NCBI RefSeq assembly: GCF_040719375.1
Contig: NZ_JBFDTP010000002.1
Location: 2,666,001 to 2,730,000 of the forward strand
Direction: 5' to 3'
Origin: Clostridium sp. AN503
GTDB taxonomy: Bacteria > Bacillota > Clostridia > Lachnospirales > Lachnospiraceae
Length of the DNA: 64,000 nt
A program made the translations under genes and the position numbers. Under the pieces are notes generated by a model, which was given only the letters and a program-made list of their open reading frames with translations, made no database searches and was not told the DNA's origin. How positions within the stretch are numbered: the stretch's first letter is position 1; each line of letters starts with the position of its first letter. Shown here in pieces: positions 7,949 to 16,651 of the stretch.

Positions 7949-8677
7949 CTACCGTTTTCCGTCCAGCCAGCCCTTACAAACTCCTGGATAATTGCTGATC
8001 ACGCCTTCGACCCCATACTCATACATCTGCTCCAGGGTACCCATATCATTGACAGTCCAGACATTGAGCGGGATATTGTGCTCCTTACAGTTTTTAACAT
8101 CCTCAGCGCTCATGCACTTCCAACCCGGATGAAAATACTGGAAATCATATTTCTCACAATAATATCCAGCGTTGCCCAGACCCTCGTGCTCCACCAGCGC
8201 CCCGCACGGAATATCCGGCGCCAGCCTGCGCAGCAGAATGATGGATGTGTGGTTGAAAGAAGAAAAGATGATCTTCTTCTCCAGTCCATATTTTCTCACC
8301 ATCGCAAGAGTCTTCTCCTCCAACTCCTCATAGTAGTAAACACCGGACTTGATCTCAATATTGGTCACAAGATCTGTGTCCTTCACCCACTGACAGTACT
8401 CCTCCAGGGTCGGGATCGGCTCAAATCCATATATACCGCCCTTAATGGCGCTGGCGTTGAATTTCCTGATCTCTTCTAAGGTATAATCCTTCACATACCC
8501 GCAGCCGTCGGTGGTCCGGTCGATCTTCTCATCATGGATGATCACAATCTCTCCGTCCTTTGTCAGCTGTACATCCAGCTCAATCCCATCACATCCGGTC
8601 TTTTCCGCCTCGCGAAAAGCCAGCATGGTATTCTCCGGATATTGACCGCTGTAACCTCTGTGCGCATAAACTTTCAT
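7949..8677 (-). CDS. glycerophosphodiester phosphodiesterase
   Basis: Metal-dependent phosphodiesterase that splits glycerophosphodiesters into glycerol-3-phosphate and an alcohol. The 242 residues form a single GDPD TIM barrel. Motifs: HRG at residues 5-7 (AHRGYSGQYPENT), the metal set ELDVQLTKDGEIVIIHDE, and the late barrel motifs NVWTVND and GVEGVISNYP. No signal peptide, so it is cytosolic and UgpQ-like. The start at 8677 has GTGGAGG just upstream, and the protein then begins directly at the barrel. It is 26 bases behind oppF and probably the last gene of the opp operon. No substrate preference can be read. Confidence 0.93.
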   Translation of the reverse strand: MKVYAHRGYSGQYPENTMLAFREAEKTGCDGIELDVQLTKDGEIVIIHDEKIDRTTDGCGYVKDYTLEEIRKFNASAIKGGIYGFEPIPTLEEYCQWVKDTDLVTNIEIKSGVYYYEELEEKTLAMVRKYGLEKKIIFSSFNHTSIILLRRLAPDIPCGALVEHEGLGNAGYYCEKYDFQYFHPGWKCMSAEDVKNCKEHNIPLNVWTVNDMGTLEQMYEYGVEGVISNYPGVCKGWLDGKR

Positions 8678-8703
8678 CGATCCATCCTCCACTGTTTTAT
8701 GTC

Positions 8704-9657
8704 TTATATGCAGCTGCATGCCACAAAATGATCCGGTTCCACCTCGCGAAGCTGCGGATTCCCGTTCCTGCAGCGTTCCTGGGCGTCGTTGCAGCGGTTG
8801 CAGAACCGGCACTCGTCCGGCAGGTTCACCGGGGAAGTGATCTCTCCCTTGATGAGCTGGCGCGCCGGTTTTTCTTTTCCTACGATCGGCAGCGGAATTG
8901 CAGATAAAAGAGCTTTTGTATAGGGATGGATTGGATTTTTAAACAGGATATCCGCCGGAGCTTTCTCCACCATCTGGCCCAAATACATCACCGCAATATC
9001 ATCGGAAAAATATTTTACAACAGAAAGATCATGGGTAATGAAAATATAGGTCAGCCCCATATCCTGCTGCAATTTTTTTAACAGGTTAAGTATCTGCGCC
9101 TGGATCGATACATCCAGAGCAGATACCGGCTCATCACATACGATCAGCTTCGGCCTCACTGCAAGGGCCCGGGCGATCCCGATACGCTGGCGGCGTCCGC
9201 CGTCCAGTTCATGCGGATATACATTGATATAGCGCTCCGCAAGGCCAACGGTCTCCATCAGCTCCAGTGTACGCTCCTCTATCTCTTTCTTGGTCTTTAA
9301 CAGCTTGTGCTCAATGATCGGCTCGCTGATCAGCTGCATCACAGTCTGGCGCGGGTCCAGAGAGGAGAACGGGTCCTGGAACACCATCTGCATCTCCTGG
9401 CGCAGGCTGCGCATCTGCTTCCTGCTGTAGCCTGTGATATCTTTCCCATCAAATATAATTTTCCCGCCGGTTGGCTCTAAAAGCTTTAAAATGGTTCTTC
9501 CGGTGGTGGATTTTCCGCAGCCTGACTCCCCCACGATTCCCAGCGTCCTTCCCGCCTCAATCTTAAAGTTCACTCCATCCACTGCATGAAGCTGTCCGGC
9601 CGGAATCGAAAAATATTTCGTCAGGTTCTGAACCTCAAGTATCGTCTTATTCTCCAT
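8704..9657 (-). CDS. oppF: oligopeptide/dipeptide ABC transporter ATP-binding protein (second ATPase)
   Basis: One of two ATPases that power peptide import. The 317-residue protein has Walker A GESGCGKSTTGRT near residue 40, the Q-loop in MVFQDPFSSLDPR, a signature written LDGGRRQRIGIARAL (Asp in place of the usual Ser), Walker B LIVCDEPVSALD and the H-loop THDLSVV. A Cys-rich tail (CRFCNRCNDAQERC) is the OppF/DppF type that often holds an iron-sulphur cluster. Its start overlaps the end of oppD by 11 bases and has GAGGAGG upstream. Partner genes follow the order oppA-B-C-D-F. Confidence 0.93.
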   Translation of the reverse strand: MENKTILEVQNLTKYFSIPAGQLHAVDGVNFKIEAGRTLGIVGESGCGKSTTGRTILKLLEPTGGKIIFDGKDITGYSRKQMRSLRQEMQMVFQDPFSSLDPRQTVMQLISEPIIEHKLLKTKKEIEERTLELMETVGLAERYINVYPHELDGGRRQRIGIARALAVRPKLIVCDEPVSALDVSIQAQILNLLKKLQQDMGLTYIFITHDLSVVKYFSDDIAVMYLGQMVEKAPADILFKNPIHPYTKALLSAIPLPIVGKEKPARQLIKGEITSPVNLPDECRFCNRCNDAQERCRNGNPQLREVEPDHFVACSCI

Positions 9658-10657
9658 CCCTGTTCCTCCTCAAGCAAAATTCCGGGTCCTCATAAGCTCT
9701 GCATGCCACAAAATGCGTGCTGCTGCCATTCACAGGCCTCAGTCCGGGTATGGCTTTTGAGCAGGCTTCCGTCGCATAGGGACATCTTGGGGAGAAGGAA
9801 CATCCCGGCGGCAGATCCGACGGATCCGGCATCAATCCCCGGATGGGTACCAGTTCCTCGCCCCTTTCCTTAAGGTTCGGCAGCGAATCAAACAGTCCTT
9901 CCGTGTAGGGATGCCGCATATGATTGAACACGTCATCCGCAGTCCCCTTCTCCACGATACGGCCTGCATACATGACCGCTACATCCTCACAGACCTCTGC
10001 CACCACGCCCAGGTCGTGGGTGATCAGCAGCATGGACATCTCTTTCTCACGGATCAGCTGCTTCATCAGCTCCAGCACCTGTGCCTGGATCGTCACATCC
10101 AGAGCAGTGGTCGGCTCGTCTGCGATCAGCAGCAGCGGATTGCACGCAAGCGCAATAGCGATGACCACGCGCTGCTTCATCCCGCCGGAGAACTGATGCG
10201 GATAATCATAGGCGCGGGACTCTGCGATGCCTACCATCTTGAGCATCTCCTTTGCCTTCTCAAACGCTTCTTTCCTGGACATATTCTGGTGGATCTCGAT
10301 ACTCTCGCCAATCTGGTCGCCCACTGTCATAACCGGGTTTAAGGCAGTCATCGGATCCTGAAAGATCATCGCCACATCGTTGCCGCGCATCTTTTCCAGT
10401 TCGGCAGGCGTCATTTTCAGAACATCCTTGCCCTCCAGATAGATCTCTCCGCCCTTTATCACTCCCGGCGGATTGGGAATCAGATTTAAAATAGACAGGG
10501 CAGTGGTCGTTTTCCCCGCCCCGGTCTCTCCTACCAGGCCGAGGGTGCGTTTCTTACCAATCTCGATATCAATGCCATTTACCGCATGGACATCGGCGTC
10601 CTCCGTCTCATAGTGTACCACAAGATCTTTTATGTTTAATACCAACTCGTCAGCCAT
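9647..10657 (-). CDS. oppD: oligopeptide/dipeptide ABC transporter ATP-binding protein (first ATPase)
   Basis: First ATPase of the peptide importer, 336 residues. Visible elements are Walker A GETGAGKTTT near residues 40-49, Q-loop IFQDPMTALNPVM, signature FSGGMKQRV, Walker B LLIADEPTTALD and the H-loop ITHDLGVV. The C-terminal oligopeptide-transporter extension includes CSFSPRCPYATEAC, the cysteine motif of OppD-type ATPases. TAGGAGG precedes the ATG. It lies 12 bases after oppC and overlaps oppF. Confidence 0.94.
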   Translation of the reverse strand: MADELVLNIKDLVVHYETEDADVHAVNGIDIEIGKKRTLGLVGETGAGKTTTALSILNLIPNPPGVIKGGEIYLEGKDVLKMTPAELEKMRGNDVAMIFQDPMTALNPVMTVGDQIGESIEIHQNMSRKEAFEKAKEMLKMVGIAESRAYDYPHQFSGGMKQRVVIAIALACNPLLLIADEPTTALDVTIQAQVLELMKQLIREKEMSMLLITHDLGVVAEVCEDVAVMYAGRIVEKGTADDVFNHMRHPYTEGLFDSLPNLKERGEELVPIRGLMPDPSDLPPGCSFSPRCPYATEACSKAIPGLRPVNGSSTHFVACRAYEDPEFCLRRNRDGE

Positions 10658-10669
10658 ACTACTATCCTC

Positions 10670-11554
10670 CTATTTTTTCAGCTTCGGATCCAGTGCATCA
10701 CGAAGCCCGTCTCCCAGCAGATTCAGGGCAAGCACCGTAAACATGATCGCCAGGCCTGGGATGATGCACATATAGCTGGCATCCCGGATATGACCGCGGC
10801 CTGCCGAGAGCAGCGCTCCCCACTCAGGTGCAGGCGCCGGAACGCCGATCCCCAGGAAGCTTAAGGAAGATGCTGAGATAATCGTGGTTCCGATTAAAAG
10901 CGTAATCTGTACAATGATCGGTGAGAGACAGTTGGGCAGGATATGCTTCACAATGATCTTCCAGGTAGGAAGCCCCATCGCATAGGAAGATTCCACGTAC
11001 TCCTGGTCCCTGATCGTCATAACCGACGCCCGGACAATACGGGCAAAGCTGCTGGCACAGGAAAATGCCAGGGCGATCATCAAGTTCACCGTACTGGTTC
11101 CCAGCAGGGATACGATGACAACTGCCGTCATAATATTGGGAATCGAATAGAAAATATCAATTCCACGCATGATGAGCGAGTCCACAGTGCCGCCGTAGAA
11201 GCCTGCGCAGGAACCGAGTACCGTTCCCACCACCAGCCCCAGCATGACCGATCCGACTCCGATCATCAAAGAATAGCGTGATCCATAAATTACACGGGCG
11301 AACAGATCCCGTCCGTATTCATCCGTGCCAAACCAATGGCCGATACCAGGCGCCAGCAGCCTTTCCTGCATGTTCTGCCCGATCACATCCTCAGCGTAGT
11401 CAAACATCAGAGGGCTGAATACTGCCGCCGCAACTAACAGTACCAGGAAGATCATTCCGATAACAGCGCCTCTGTTGCGGATCAGATGCCGCCAGGTTTC
11501 CTGAAGCATCGTGCGCCGTTTTACAGGTTTTTTCGCGTTTTCCATCTGTGCCAT
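10670..11554 (-). CDS. oppC: oligopeptide/dipeptide ABC transporter permease
   Basis: Second channel subunit of the importer, 294 residues. An N-terminal cytosolic stretch leads into a first membrane helix (GAVIGMIFLVLLVAAAVF). The extracellular loop carries GIGHWFGTDEYGRDLFARVI, characteristic of OppC/DppC. The cytoplasmic coupling segment EYVESSYAMGLPTWKIIVKH matches the EAA motif, and about six helices in all are seen. The start at 11554 has AAGAAGGGGTG upstream. A longer frame from 11608 would overlap oppB by 50 bases and lacks a ribosome site. The start is five bases past the oppB stop. Confidence 0.93.
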   Translation of the reverse strand: MAQMENAKKPVKRRTMLQETWRHLIRNRGAVIGMIFLVLLVAAAVFSPLMFDYAEDVIGQNMQERLLAPGIGHWFGTDEYGRDLFARVIYGSRYSLMIGVGSVMLGLVVGTVLGSCAGFYGGTVDSLIMRGIDIFYSIPNIMTAVVIVSLLGTSTVNLMIALAFSCASSFARIVRASVMTIRDQEYVESSYAMGLPTWKIIVKHILPNCLSPIIVQITLLIGTTIISASSLSFLGIGVPAPAPEWGALLSAGRGHIRDASYMCIIPGLAIMFTVLALNLLGDGLRDALDPKLKK

Positions 11555-11558
11555 ACCA

Positions 11559-12494
11559 TCACCCCTTCTTGCTGTATTGTGCCTTAATACGTGGATCAAA
11601 GAATGCATAGATCAGATCCACGACCAGATTGATGATACACATCAAAATGGAACACATAATGATAGATCCCGTTACCATCGGCGTATCCCGCTTGGAAATG
11701 GAATCATACACCAGCCTTCCGATACCCGGCCAGGAGAATACTGTCTCCGCCAGTACCGACCCGGTAATCACAAGCGACATCTGCAGTCCGATCGCAGTGA
11801 TAATAGGGATCAGGGCATTCTTAAGCCCATGGGTAAAAATAACACGCTTCTCAGGACATCCCTTTGCCCTTGCCGTAGTCATGTAATCCTGCCGCAAAAC
11901 GTCCAGCATAGAGGACCTGGTCGTTCTGGTGATCAGCGCTGCAAGGCCGAACCCAACCGTAACCGCAGGCAGGATCAAACTGCTGAAGCCGGTTTTGCCT
12001 CCTGTAGGCAGCCACCCAAGCGTCAGTGAAAATATAATGATCAGCATTAGCCCCAGCCAGAAGTTGGGCATGGAGGTCCCAAACAGGGCAAATATCATCC
12101 CCGCCGTATCCTTCCAGGTATTTTGGTGAATCGCAGTGTATATCCCCAGTGGAACCGACACCACTACAGCGATCAGTACGGCCGCGCCGCCTAACATCAG
12201 TGTGTTGGGCAATCTGTCCATAAAGGTCTTAAATACGTCCCTCTTGGTAACATAGGACTGGCCCATATCCCCGGTCAGCATCCCCTTCATGTAATTGGCA
12301 TAGCGCACGATAAACGGGTCGTTCAGCCCCAGCTCCTCCCGGATCTGCTCGATCTGCTCCGGTTTTGCATTGTCCCCTGCCAGCATCAGGGCAGGATCTC
12401 CTCCCGTCAGGCTCATGGCCCAGTAGATCAGAAATGAAGTGACCAGGATAACCGGTATCAGCATCACCAGACGTTTCACTATGTATTTAATCAT
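11559..12494 (-). CDS. oppB: oligopeptide/dipeptide ABC transporter permease
   Basis: First channel subunit of the importer, 311 residues with about six membrane helices. The opening MIKYIVKRLVMLIPVILVTS is standard for OppB/DppB. The EAA loop is DYMTTARAKGCPEKRVIFTHG. AAGGAGAG precedes the ATG. It follows oppA after a 136-base spacer containing a hairpin, which is common after highly expressed binding-protein genes. Confidence 0.94.
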   Translation of the reverse strand: MIKYIVKRLVMLIPVILVTSFLIYWAMSLTGGDPALMLAGDNAKPEQIEQIREELGLNDPFIVRYANYMKGMLTGDMGQSYVTKRDVFKTFMDRLPNTLMLGGAAVLIAVVVSVPLGIYTAIHQNTWKDTAGMIFALFGTSMPNFWLGLMLIIIFSLTLGWLPTGGKTGFSSLILPAVTVGFGLAALITRTTRSSMLDVLRQDYMTTARAKGCPEKRVIFTHGLKNALIPIITAIGLQMSLVITGSVLAETVFSWPGIGRLVYDSISKRDTPMVTGSIIMCSILMCIINLVVDLIYAFFDPRIKAQYSKKG

Positions 12495-12558
12495 CTGCCA
12501 CTCTCTCCTTTATTCCGTCATAACAGCCAGTTCTCACATCCCCGGCTGCCTATATAAG

Positions 12559-12592
12559 AACTTGCGGGCGCAAATGCATCCCGCAAGTCCCT
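12559..12592 (-). other. intercistronic hairpin between oppA and oppB
   Basis: ACTTGCGGG and CCCGCAAGT pair around a GC-rich loop, with no T-run on the minus strand. It probably stabilises the oppA message or partly attenuates transcription into oppB. Confidence 0.5.
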
Positions 12593-12630
12593 TTACTCAA
12601 TTCTATTCCCTGATATCTGCCGCAGCCTGT

Positions 12631-14241
12631 TTATTCTGCAACATAAGCGTGGCGCCAGTCATGGTTGCCTCCGCCATAGAAATACTGGCCCTGCAGATTC
12701 TTGTTATATGCAACCACCAGATTCGCGATATAGAGCGGCACCTGCGGGCAGGCATTTACCAGATACTCCTGCAACTCCTGTGCATACGCAAGACGCTTCT
12801 CCTGATCCTTCTCGGTAGCCACAAGGTCTACCAGCTCGTCCGCCTTCGGATCAGAGTAGTGGTGGTAGTTGGAACCGGAACCGGTGTAGAACAGGTCGCG
12901 GTATACGAAATCCACCTTGGAATCCTCATTCCATCTCCAGAGGAACAGCTCCTGGCTTCCATCAGCGCATGCAGAACGCAGGGTAGCGGTCTCCATCGGC
13001 TCAAGGGTCACATTGACACCGATCTCTGCCAGATTGGCCTGGATCACAGTTGCGATCTGATCGTAAGGCGTACCAGTCGCATAGCTTAAGGTGGTGCTCA
13101 CACCGCCGTCCGGATAACCGGCATCGGCCATCAGCTTTTTGGCGCGCTCCACATCATAAACAAAGCCTTCCATCTCATCATAGAAGCCCCACAGACCGCG
13201 GTTTAAGATGGTATTCTGCAAGGTCCCCTTACCGTATACGGCCGCTTCCAGGACTGCGGAACGGTCGATCGCACATGCAACAGCCTGTCTTAAGGTTTCG
13301 TTATTCCACGGCTCCTTCTCCACATTGAACCCAAAGTAGAAAAGACGGGTTCCGGTCTGCTCATAGACAGTGATATTCTCATTCTCCTCCAGGTACTGCA
13401 GCTCGTTGATCGGAGGGTTGACGCAGACATCGATCTCGCCTGCCTCAAGCGCCATCACACGGGCCGAAGCCTCGATGTACGGGCGGAATTCGATGGTATT
13501 TACCACACCCGGCGCAAGGTTCTCTCCTGCCGGAATGTCATTGCCCCAGTAATCATCTACTTTTACCAGTCGGCAGTACTCACCCTCAACCCACTCGTCA
13601 AACTTGTACGGGCCGGTGCCGATATAGTAAGGGTTCTCCACTCCGTCATCATAGGCTTTCTTAGACTGGATCGCCAGCGGCAGGGAAGCTAAGGACTGCA
13701 CAAATTCGTTGTTGTAGCTCTCAATCTCGATCTCGATGGTATGCTCGTCCTTCACCGTACAGGCTACATAGCCTGCTAACGCGGACGCCACCATGTTATC
13801 CATAGCCATATCCAGGGTGAACTTTACATCCTCCGCCGTCATGGGTGTCTTGGCACCATCGTTGAAATATACATCATCTCTCAGCTTCATCTCAATATGG
13901 GTATCGTCCGTAAACTCCCATGAGGTTGCAAGGCAGGGATCAAAACGCACATCACCTGATGAACCATTATTAAAGAATACCAGCGTCTGATGTGTATTTT
14001 TTAAAATAATGTTGTTGGTAGCATTCTGCTGCTTCTGCAGATCCAGATTGTCAATATCTGCATCTGTACCGATTAACAGGGAGTCTTTGTGCGCAACGCC
14101 AGACGCAGCGCTTCCGCCCTCTGCCGCCGCCTGGGTGCTCCCGCCTGCGGAACCGCCTGATGATGAGCCTGATCCGCCACACCCCGCCAGCGTGGTCGCC
14201 AACATGGCAACGCTTAATACTAATGCAATTCTTTTTTTCAT
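12631..14241 (-). CDS. oppA: peptide ABC transporter substrate-binding lipoprotein
   Basis: Family 5 extracellular binding protein that captures the peptide and delivers it to OppBC. The 536-residue precursor has a lipoprotein signal (hydrophobic stretch, then TTLAGC with Cys21) and a Gly/Ser-rich tether. The SBP_bac_5 body then includes YIGTGPYKFDEWVEGEYCRL and VRQ-like ETLRQAVACAIDR. ATG 14241 is preceded by GGAGGAAAG; a longer frame from 14346 is not credible because it would precede the signal peptide. Gene head of the operon, with a promoter near 14432-14459. The true ligand (dipeptide, oligopeptide or nickel-type) cannot be decided. Confidence 0.93.
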   Translation of the reverse strand: MKKRIALVLSVAMLATTLAGCGGSGSSSGGSAGGSTQAAAEGGSAASGVAHKDSLLIGTDADIDNLDLQKQQNATNNIILKNTHQTLVFFNNGSSGDVRFDPCLATSWEFTDDTHIEMKLRDDVYFNDGAKTPMTAEDVKFTLDMAMDNMVASALAGYVACTVKDEHTIEIEIESYNNEFVQSLASLPLAIQSKKAYDDGVENPYYIGTGPYKFDEWVEGEYCRLVKVDDYWGNDIPAGENLAPGVVNTIEFRPYIEASARVMALEAGEIDVCVNPPINELQYLEENENITVYEQTGTRLFYFGFNVEKEPWNNETLRQAVACAIDRSAVLEAAVYGKGTLQNTILNRGLWGFYDEMEGFVYDVERAKKLMADAGYPDGGVSTTLSYATGTPYDQIATVIQANLAEIGVNVTLEPMETATLRSACADGSQELFLWRWNEDSKVDFVYRDLFYTGSGSNYHHYSDPKADELVDLVATEKDQEKRLAYAQELQEYLVNACPQVPLYIANLVVAYNKNLQGQYFYGGGNHDWRHAYVAE

Positions 14242-14431
14242 GTACCTTTCCTCCATTTTATTTTTCTGTTTGCATAAAAACCAGCCACAGACATCAGTAA
14301 AAGAACAGAAAAAACATCGCATAATAAAAGCGCATAATGTAATCATATAAATGTTTTTTATAAAAGATTACATCACTGCGCTTCTCTCATTCTCTATGCA
14401 ATGTGTATATTCGCTTACTGAATATGGTATC

Positions 14432-14459
14432 ATTATAGCATAATCTGCACAAAACACAA
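14432..14459 (-). promoter_or_regulatory. promoter of the opp operon
   Basis: Minus strand: TTGTGT (14459-14454), 16-bp spacer, perfect TATAAT (14437-14432). It is about 190 bases upstream of the oppA start. The stretch 14242-14536 is otherwise AT-rich leader without a recognisable riboswitch. Confidence 0.6.
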
Positions 14460-14536
14460 GTGTTAATTTTTTAACGCATATGGCAATATTGCTTAAGGCC
14501 GGCCGCTTCCTGTGCTGCCGGAAAAATTCCGCCAGG

Positions 14537-15637
14537 TTAGAACGATACCGGCTCCGATACCGCCACATCTGCTGCCGTAAATGCCCCGTCTCCCATGCCG
14601 GCTGCCATTCCTCCGCCGGGGATCATATCCATGCCGGCTGCACCATACGGCACAGTCTCCTGATCCTTATCATCATAAAACTGCCATTTTCTGTTGGCCT
14701 CATCGAGCAGTCCCTCGGTTCTCAAAGCGCTGTCAAAGGTGTAACGGACGCTTCGCTTTTTCTGCAATTCCTGTTTGAACCTTCTGGCTTTTTTCATATG
14801 GCGCTGTTTCTTCGCACGGTTCCTGCGGATCTTCAGCAGGGTTTCCTCATCTAACTTCTTAAGCTTTTTGCTGCCGCGCACCAAAAGCTTTTGCAGGGAG
14901 CCGACGGCGGCGCGCGCCTTCGCTTTTTCCCTGTCATCTCCAAGGGCGATCACCATGCGCAGAGAAGCGATGCTGCGGTGGGCCTCTCCCATCACGGTCC
15001 TCACCTGCCCCTTCGTGAACGCGCCAGCCAGCCTGGCATAACTGAATGCCGACGAACAGGCTGAAGAACCGGCTTTCATTTTGATATCACTTTGCAAGCC
15101 GGTATCCGGGATTCCATAATCCGGCGCTGACTGTACTGACTTAGACGGAAACGCCGGGGGCTGTATTTCCGGGACCGGGACTGACCAGTACGACGCAGTA
15201 TGCTCACCCAGCACAGCTCCGTTTGCCAGGTTCTTTCCCGAGTCCCTTAAAAGCTGTCTCAGAATGGATTCCATAACGTTTCTGCACGCCAGATAATCCT
15301 CTCTGCTGCTGCCCATCCGTTCCAGAAAATCGCGGCTCACGATCAGATATGTCCCGTTTCCCAGATCTTCCGCCATCTGTGCCACAGAACTCCCGCAAAA
15401 CGGGTCAGACGGGTCCTGTATGCGAATATGGACGCCCCGGTACTCCTGCTTCATCTGCTCCAGAAAATCCTGAGCCTCTTTTGCCCAGTCTGCAGAGATA
15501 TCCACCACATCACAGTTTCTGGAACCTCCGGTCTCCTTCAACAGATTGGAACTCACGTTTTTACCCGCTGTCCCATAAGACGGAATCGCTATATCATATA
15601 TTTTCCCATATGGATTCGTCGTGCTGCTACACCTCAT
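14537..15637 (-). CDS. uncharacterised protein with a lysine/arginine-rich helical region
   Basis: No family is recognised. The 366-residue protein has no signal peptide or membrane segment. Its first half is a mixed globular region (DVVDISADWAKEAQDFLEQM, LIVSRDFLERMGSSREDYLA). A middle linker is rich in Pro and Ser. About residues 250-310 form a strongly basic helical stretch (KKLKKLDEETLLKIRRNRAK). The tail is Gly/Met/Ala-rich and ends DVAVSEPVSF. GGAGAGAAG precedes the ATG. It is monocistronic between trpA and the opp promoter, with an extended -10 at 15707-15715. A nucleic-acid or surface-binding role would only be a guess. Confidence 0.75.
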   Translation of the reverse strand: MRCSSTTNPYGKIYDIAIPSYGTAGKNVSSNLLKETGGSRNCDVVDISADWAKEAQDFLEQMKQEYRGVHIRIQDPSDPFCGSSVAQMAEDLGNGTYLIVSRDFLERMGSSREDYLACRNVMESILRQLLRDSGKNLANGAVLGEHTASYWSVPVPEIQPPAFPSKSVQSAPDYGIPDTGLQSDIKMKAGSSACSSAFSYARLAGAFTKGQVRTVMGEAHRSIASLRMVIALGDDREKAKARAAVGSLQKLLVRGSKKLKKLDEETLLKIRRNRAKKQRHMKKARRFKQELQKKRSVRYTFDSALRTEGLLDEANRKWQFYDDKDQETVPYGAAGMDMIPGGGMAAGMGDGAFTAADVAVSEPVSF

Positions 15638-15706
15638 ACGCTTCTCTCCTGACCTGATGCCGTCCACCGGCTGACCACAGCCCACAAAAAGTCCTTATAT
15701 AATATC

Positions 15707-15715
15707 AGTATAGCA
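15707..15715 (-). promoter_or_regulatory. extended -10 promoter of the uncharacterised gene
   Basis: Minus strand TGCTATACT, an extended -10 element about 75 bases upstream of the start at 15637. No good -35 is seen. Confidence 0.45.
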
Positions 15716-15822
15716 GACCATTGCCGTAAAATCCATACCCCTGAACCGTAAGTTTCCATATTTTACTGACATTTTGCACCTGGGTCTTTGAGAAGTCCAG
15801 ACTGCGGGAAAATCAGCTCAGG

Positions 15823-16602
15823 TCAGTTTACTGAGGCGACCGCCTGCTTCATCTCCTGAACATAGGCTCCCAGCGCGTCACCCGCTCCCGCCCCATACTT
15901 CTCAATGATCTTCACGATCGCGCTTCCCACGATCGCCCCGTCGGACAGCTCCGCCATGTGAGCGGCCTGCTGCGGCGTATTGATCCCAAACCCGATGGCT
16001 GCCGGCGTATCGCTCACCTTCCGTATGGCTTCCACGATCTTTCCCAGATCTGTTGTGATCGCGCCGCGCATGCCGGTCACGCCCATGGACGATACCACAT
16101 AGATAAATCCCGTGGCATCCTTCGCGATCGTCTGGATCCTCTGCTCAGAGGTGGGCGCGATCATGGAGATCACATCCACATCGTGAGAAGCCGCAATCCC
16201 CGAAAGCTCCGCCTTCTCCTCATAGGGCAGGTCCGGTATGATGATACCGTCCACCGAAAGCTCCTGGCATCTGGAAAAAAACGCCTCGTATCCATAGTGG
16301 AATACCGGATTTAAGTAAGTCAGAAATACTAATGGAACCTGGCTCTTTTCCCGCACCCGGCGCACGATCTCGAATACGCCGTCCGTCGTCATCCCTGCAC
16401 TCAGCGCCCGGATATTGGCGTCCTGGATCACAACGCCCTCCGCCGTCGGGTCCGAGAACGGGATTCCAATCTCGATCAGATCCGCCCCGGCCTCCTCCAT
16501 TTTCAAAATATACTCGATCGTCGCCTCCGCATGCGGATCGCCCGCCGTCAAAAAAGCAATGAACGCCTTGCCGTCTGCAAAGGCCTGTTTGATCCTGCTC
16601 AT
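15823..16602 (-). CDS. trpA: tryptophan synthase alpha chain
   Basis: Cleaves indole-3-glycerol phosphate to indole and glyceraldehyde-3-phosphate inside the alpha2-beta2 complex. The 259 residues form a full TIM barrel. The catalytic Glu is in LIEIGIPFSDPTAEG and the catalytic Asp in the same loop (FSDP). GIIIPDLPYEE and the phosphate site IGFGINTPQQA / DGAIVGSAIV are intact. GAGGAGAT precedes the ATG. Last gene of trpEGDCFBA, 49 bases after trpB. No clear terminator is seen downstream. Confidence 0.97.
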   Translation of the reverse strand: MSRIKQAFADGKAFIAFLTAGDPHAEATIEYILKMEEAGADLIEIGIPFSDPTAEGVVIQDANIRALSAGMTTDGVFEIVRRVREKSQVPLVFLTYLNPVFHYGYEAFFSRCQELSVDGIIIPDLPYEEKAELSGIAASHDVDVISMIAPTSEQRIQTIAKDATGFIYVVSSMGVTGMRGAITTDLGKIVEAIRKVSDTPAAIGFGINTPQQAAHMAELSDGAIVGSAIVKIIEKYGAGAGDALGAYVQEMKQAVASVN

Positions 16603-16651
16603 AATTTATCTCCTCTCCTGTCTCTTTTTGCACAACTGCGTCCCGGCTCCA

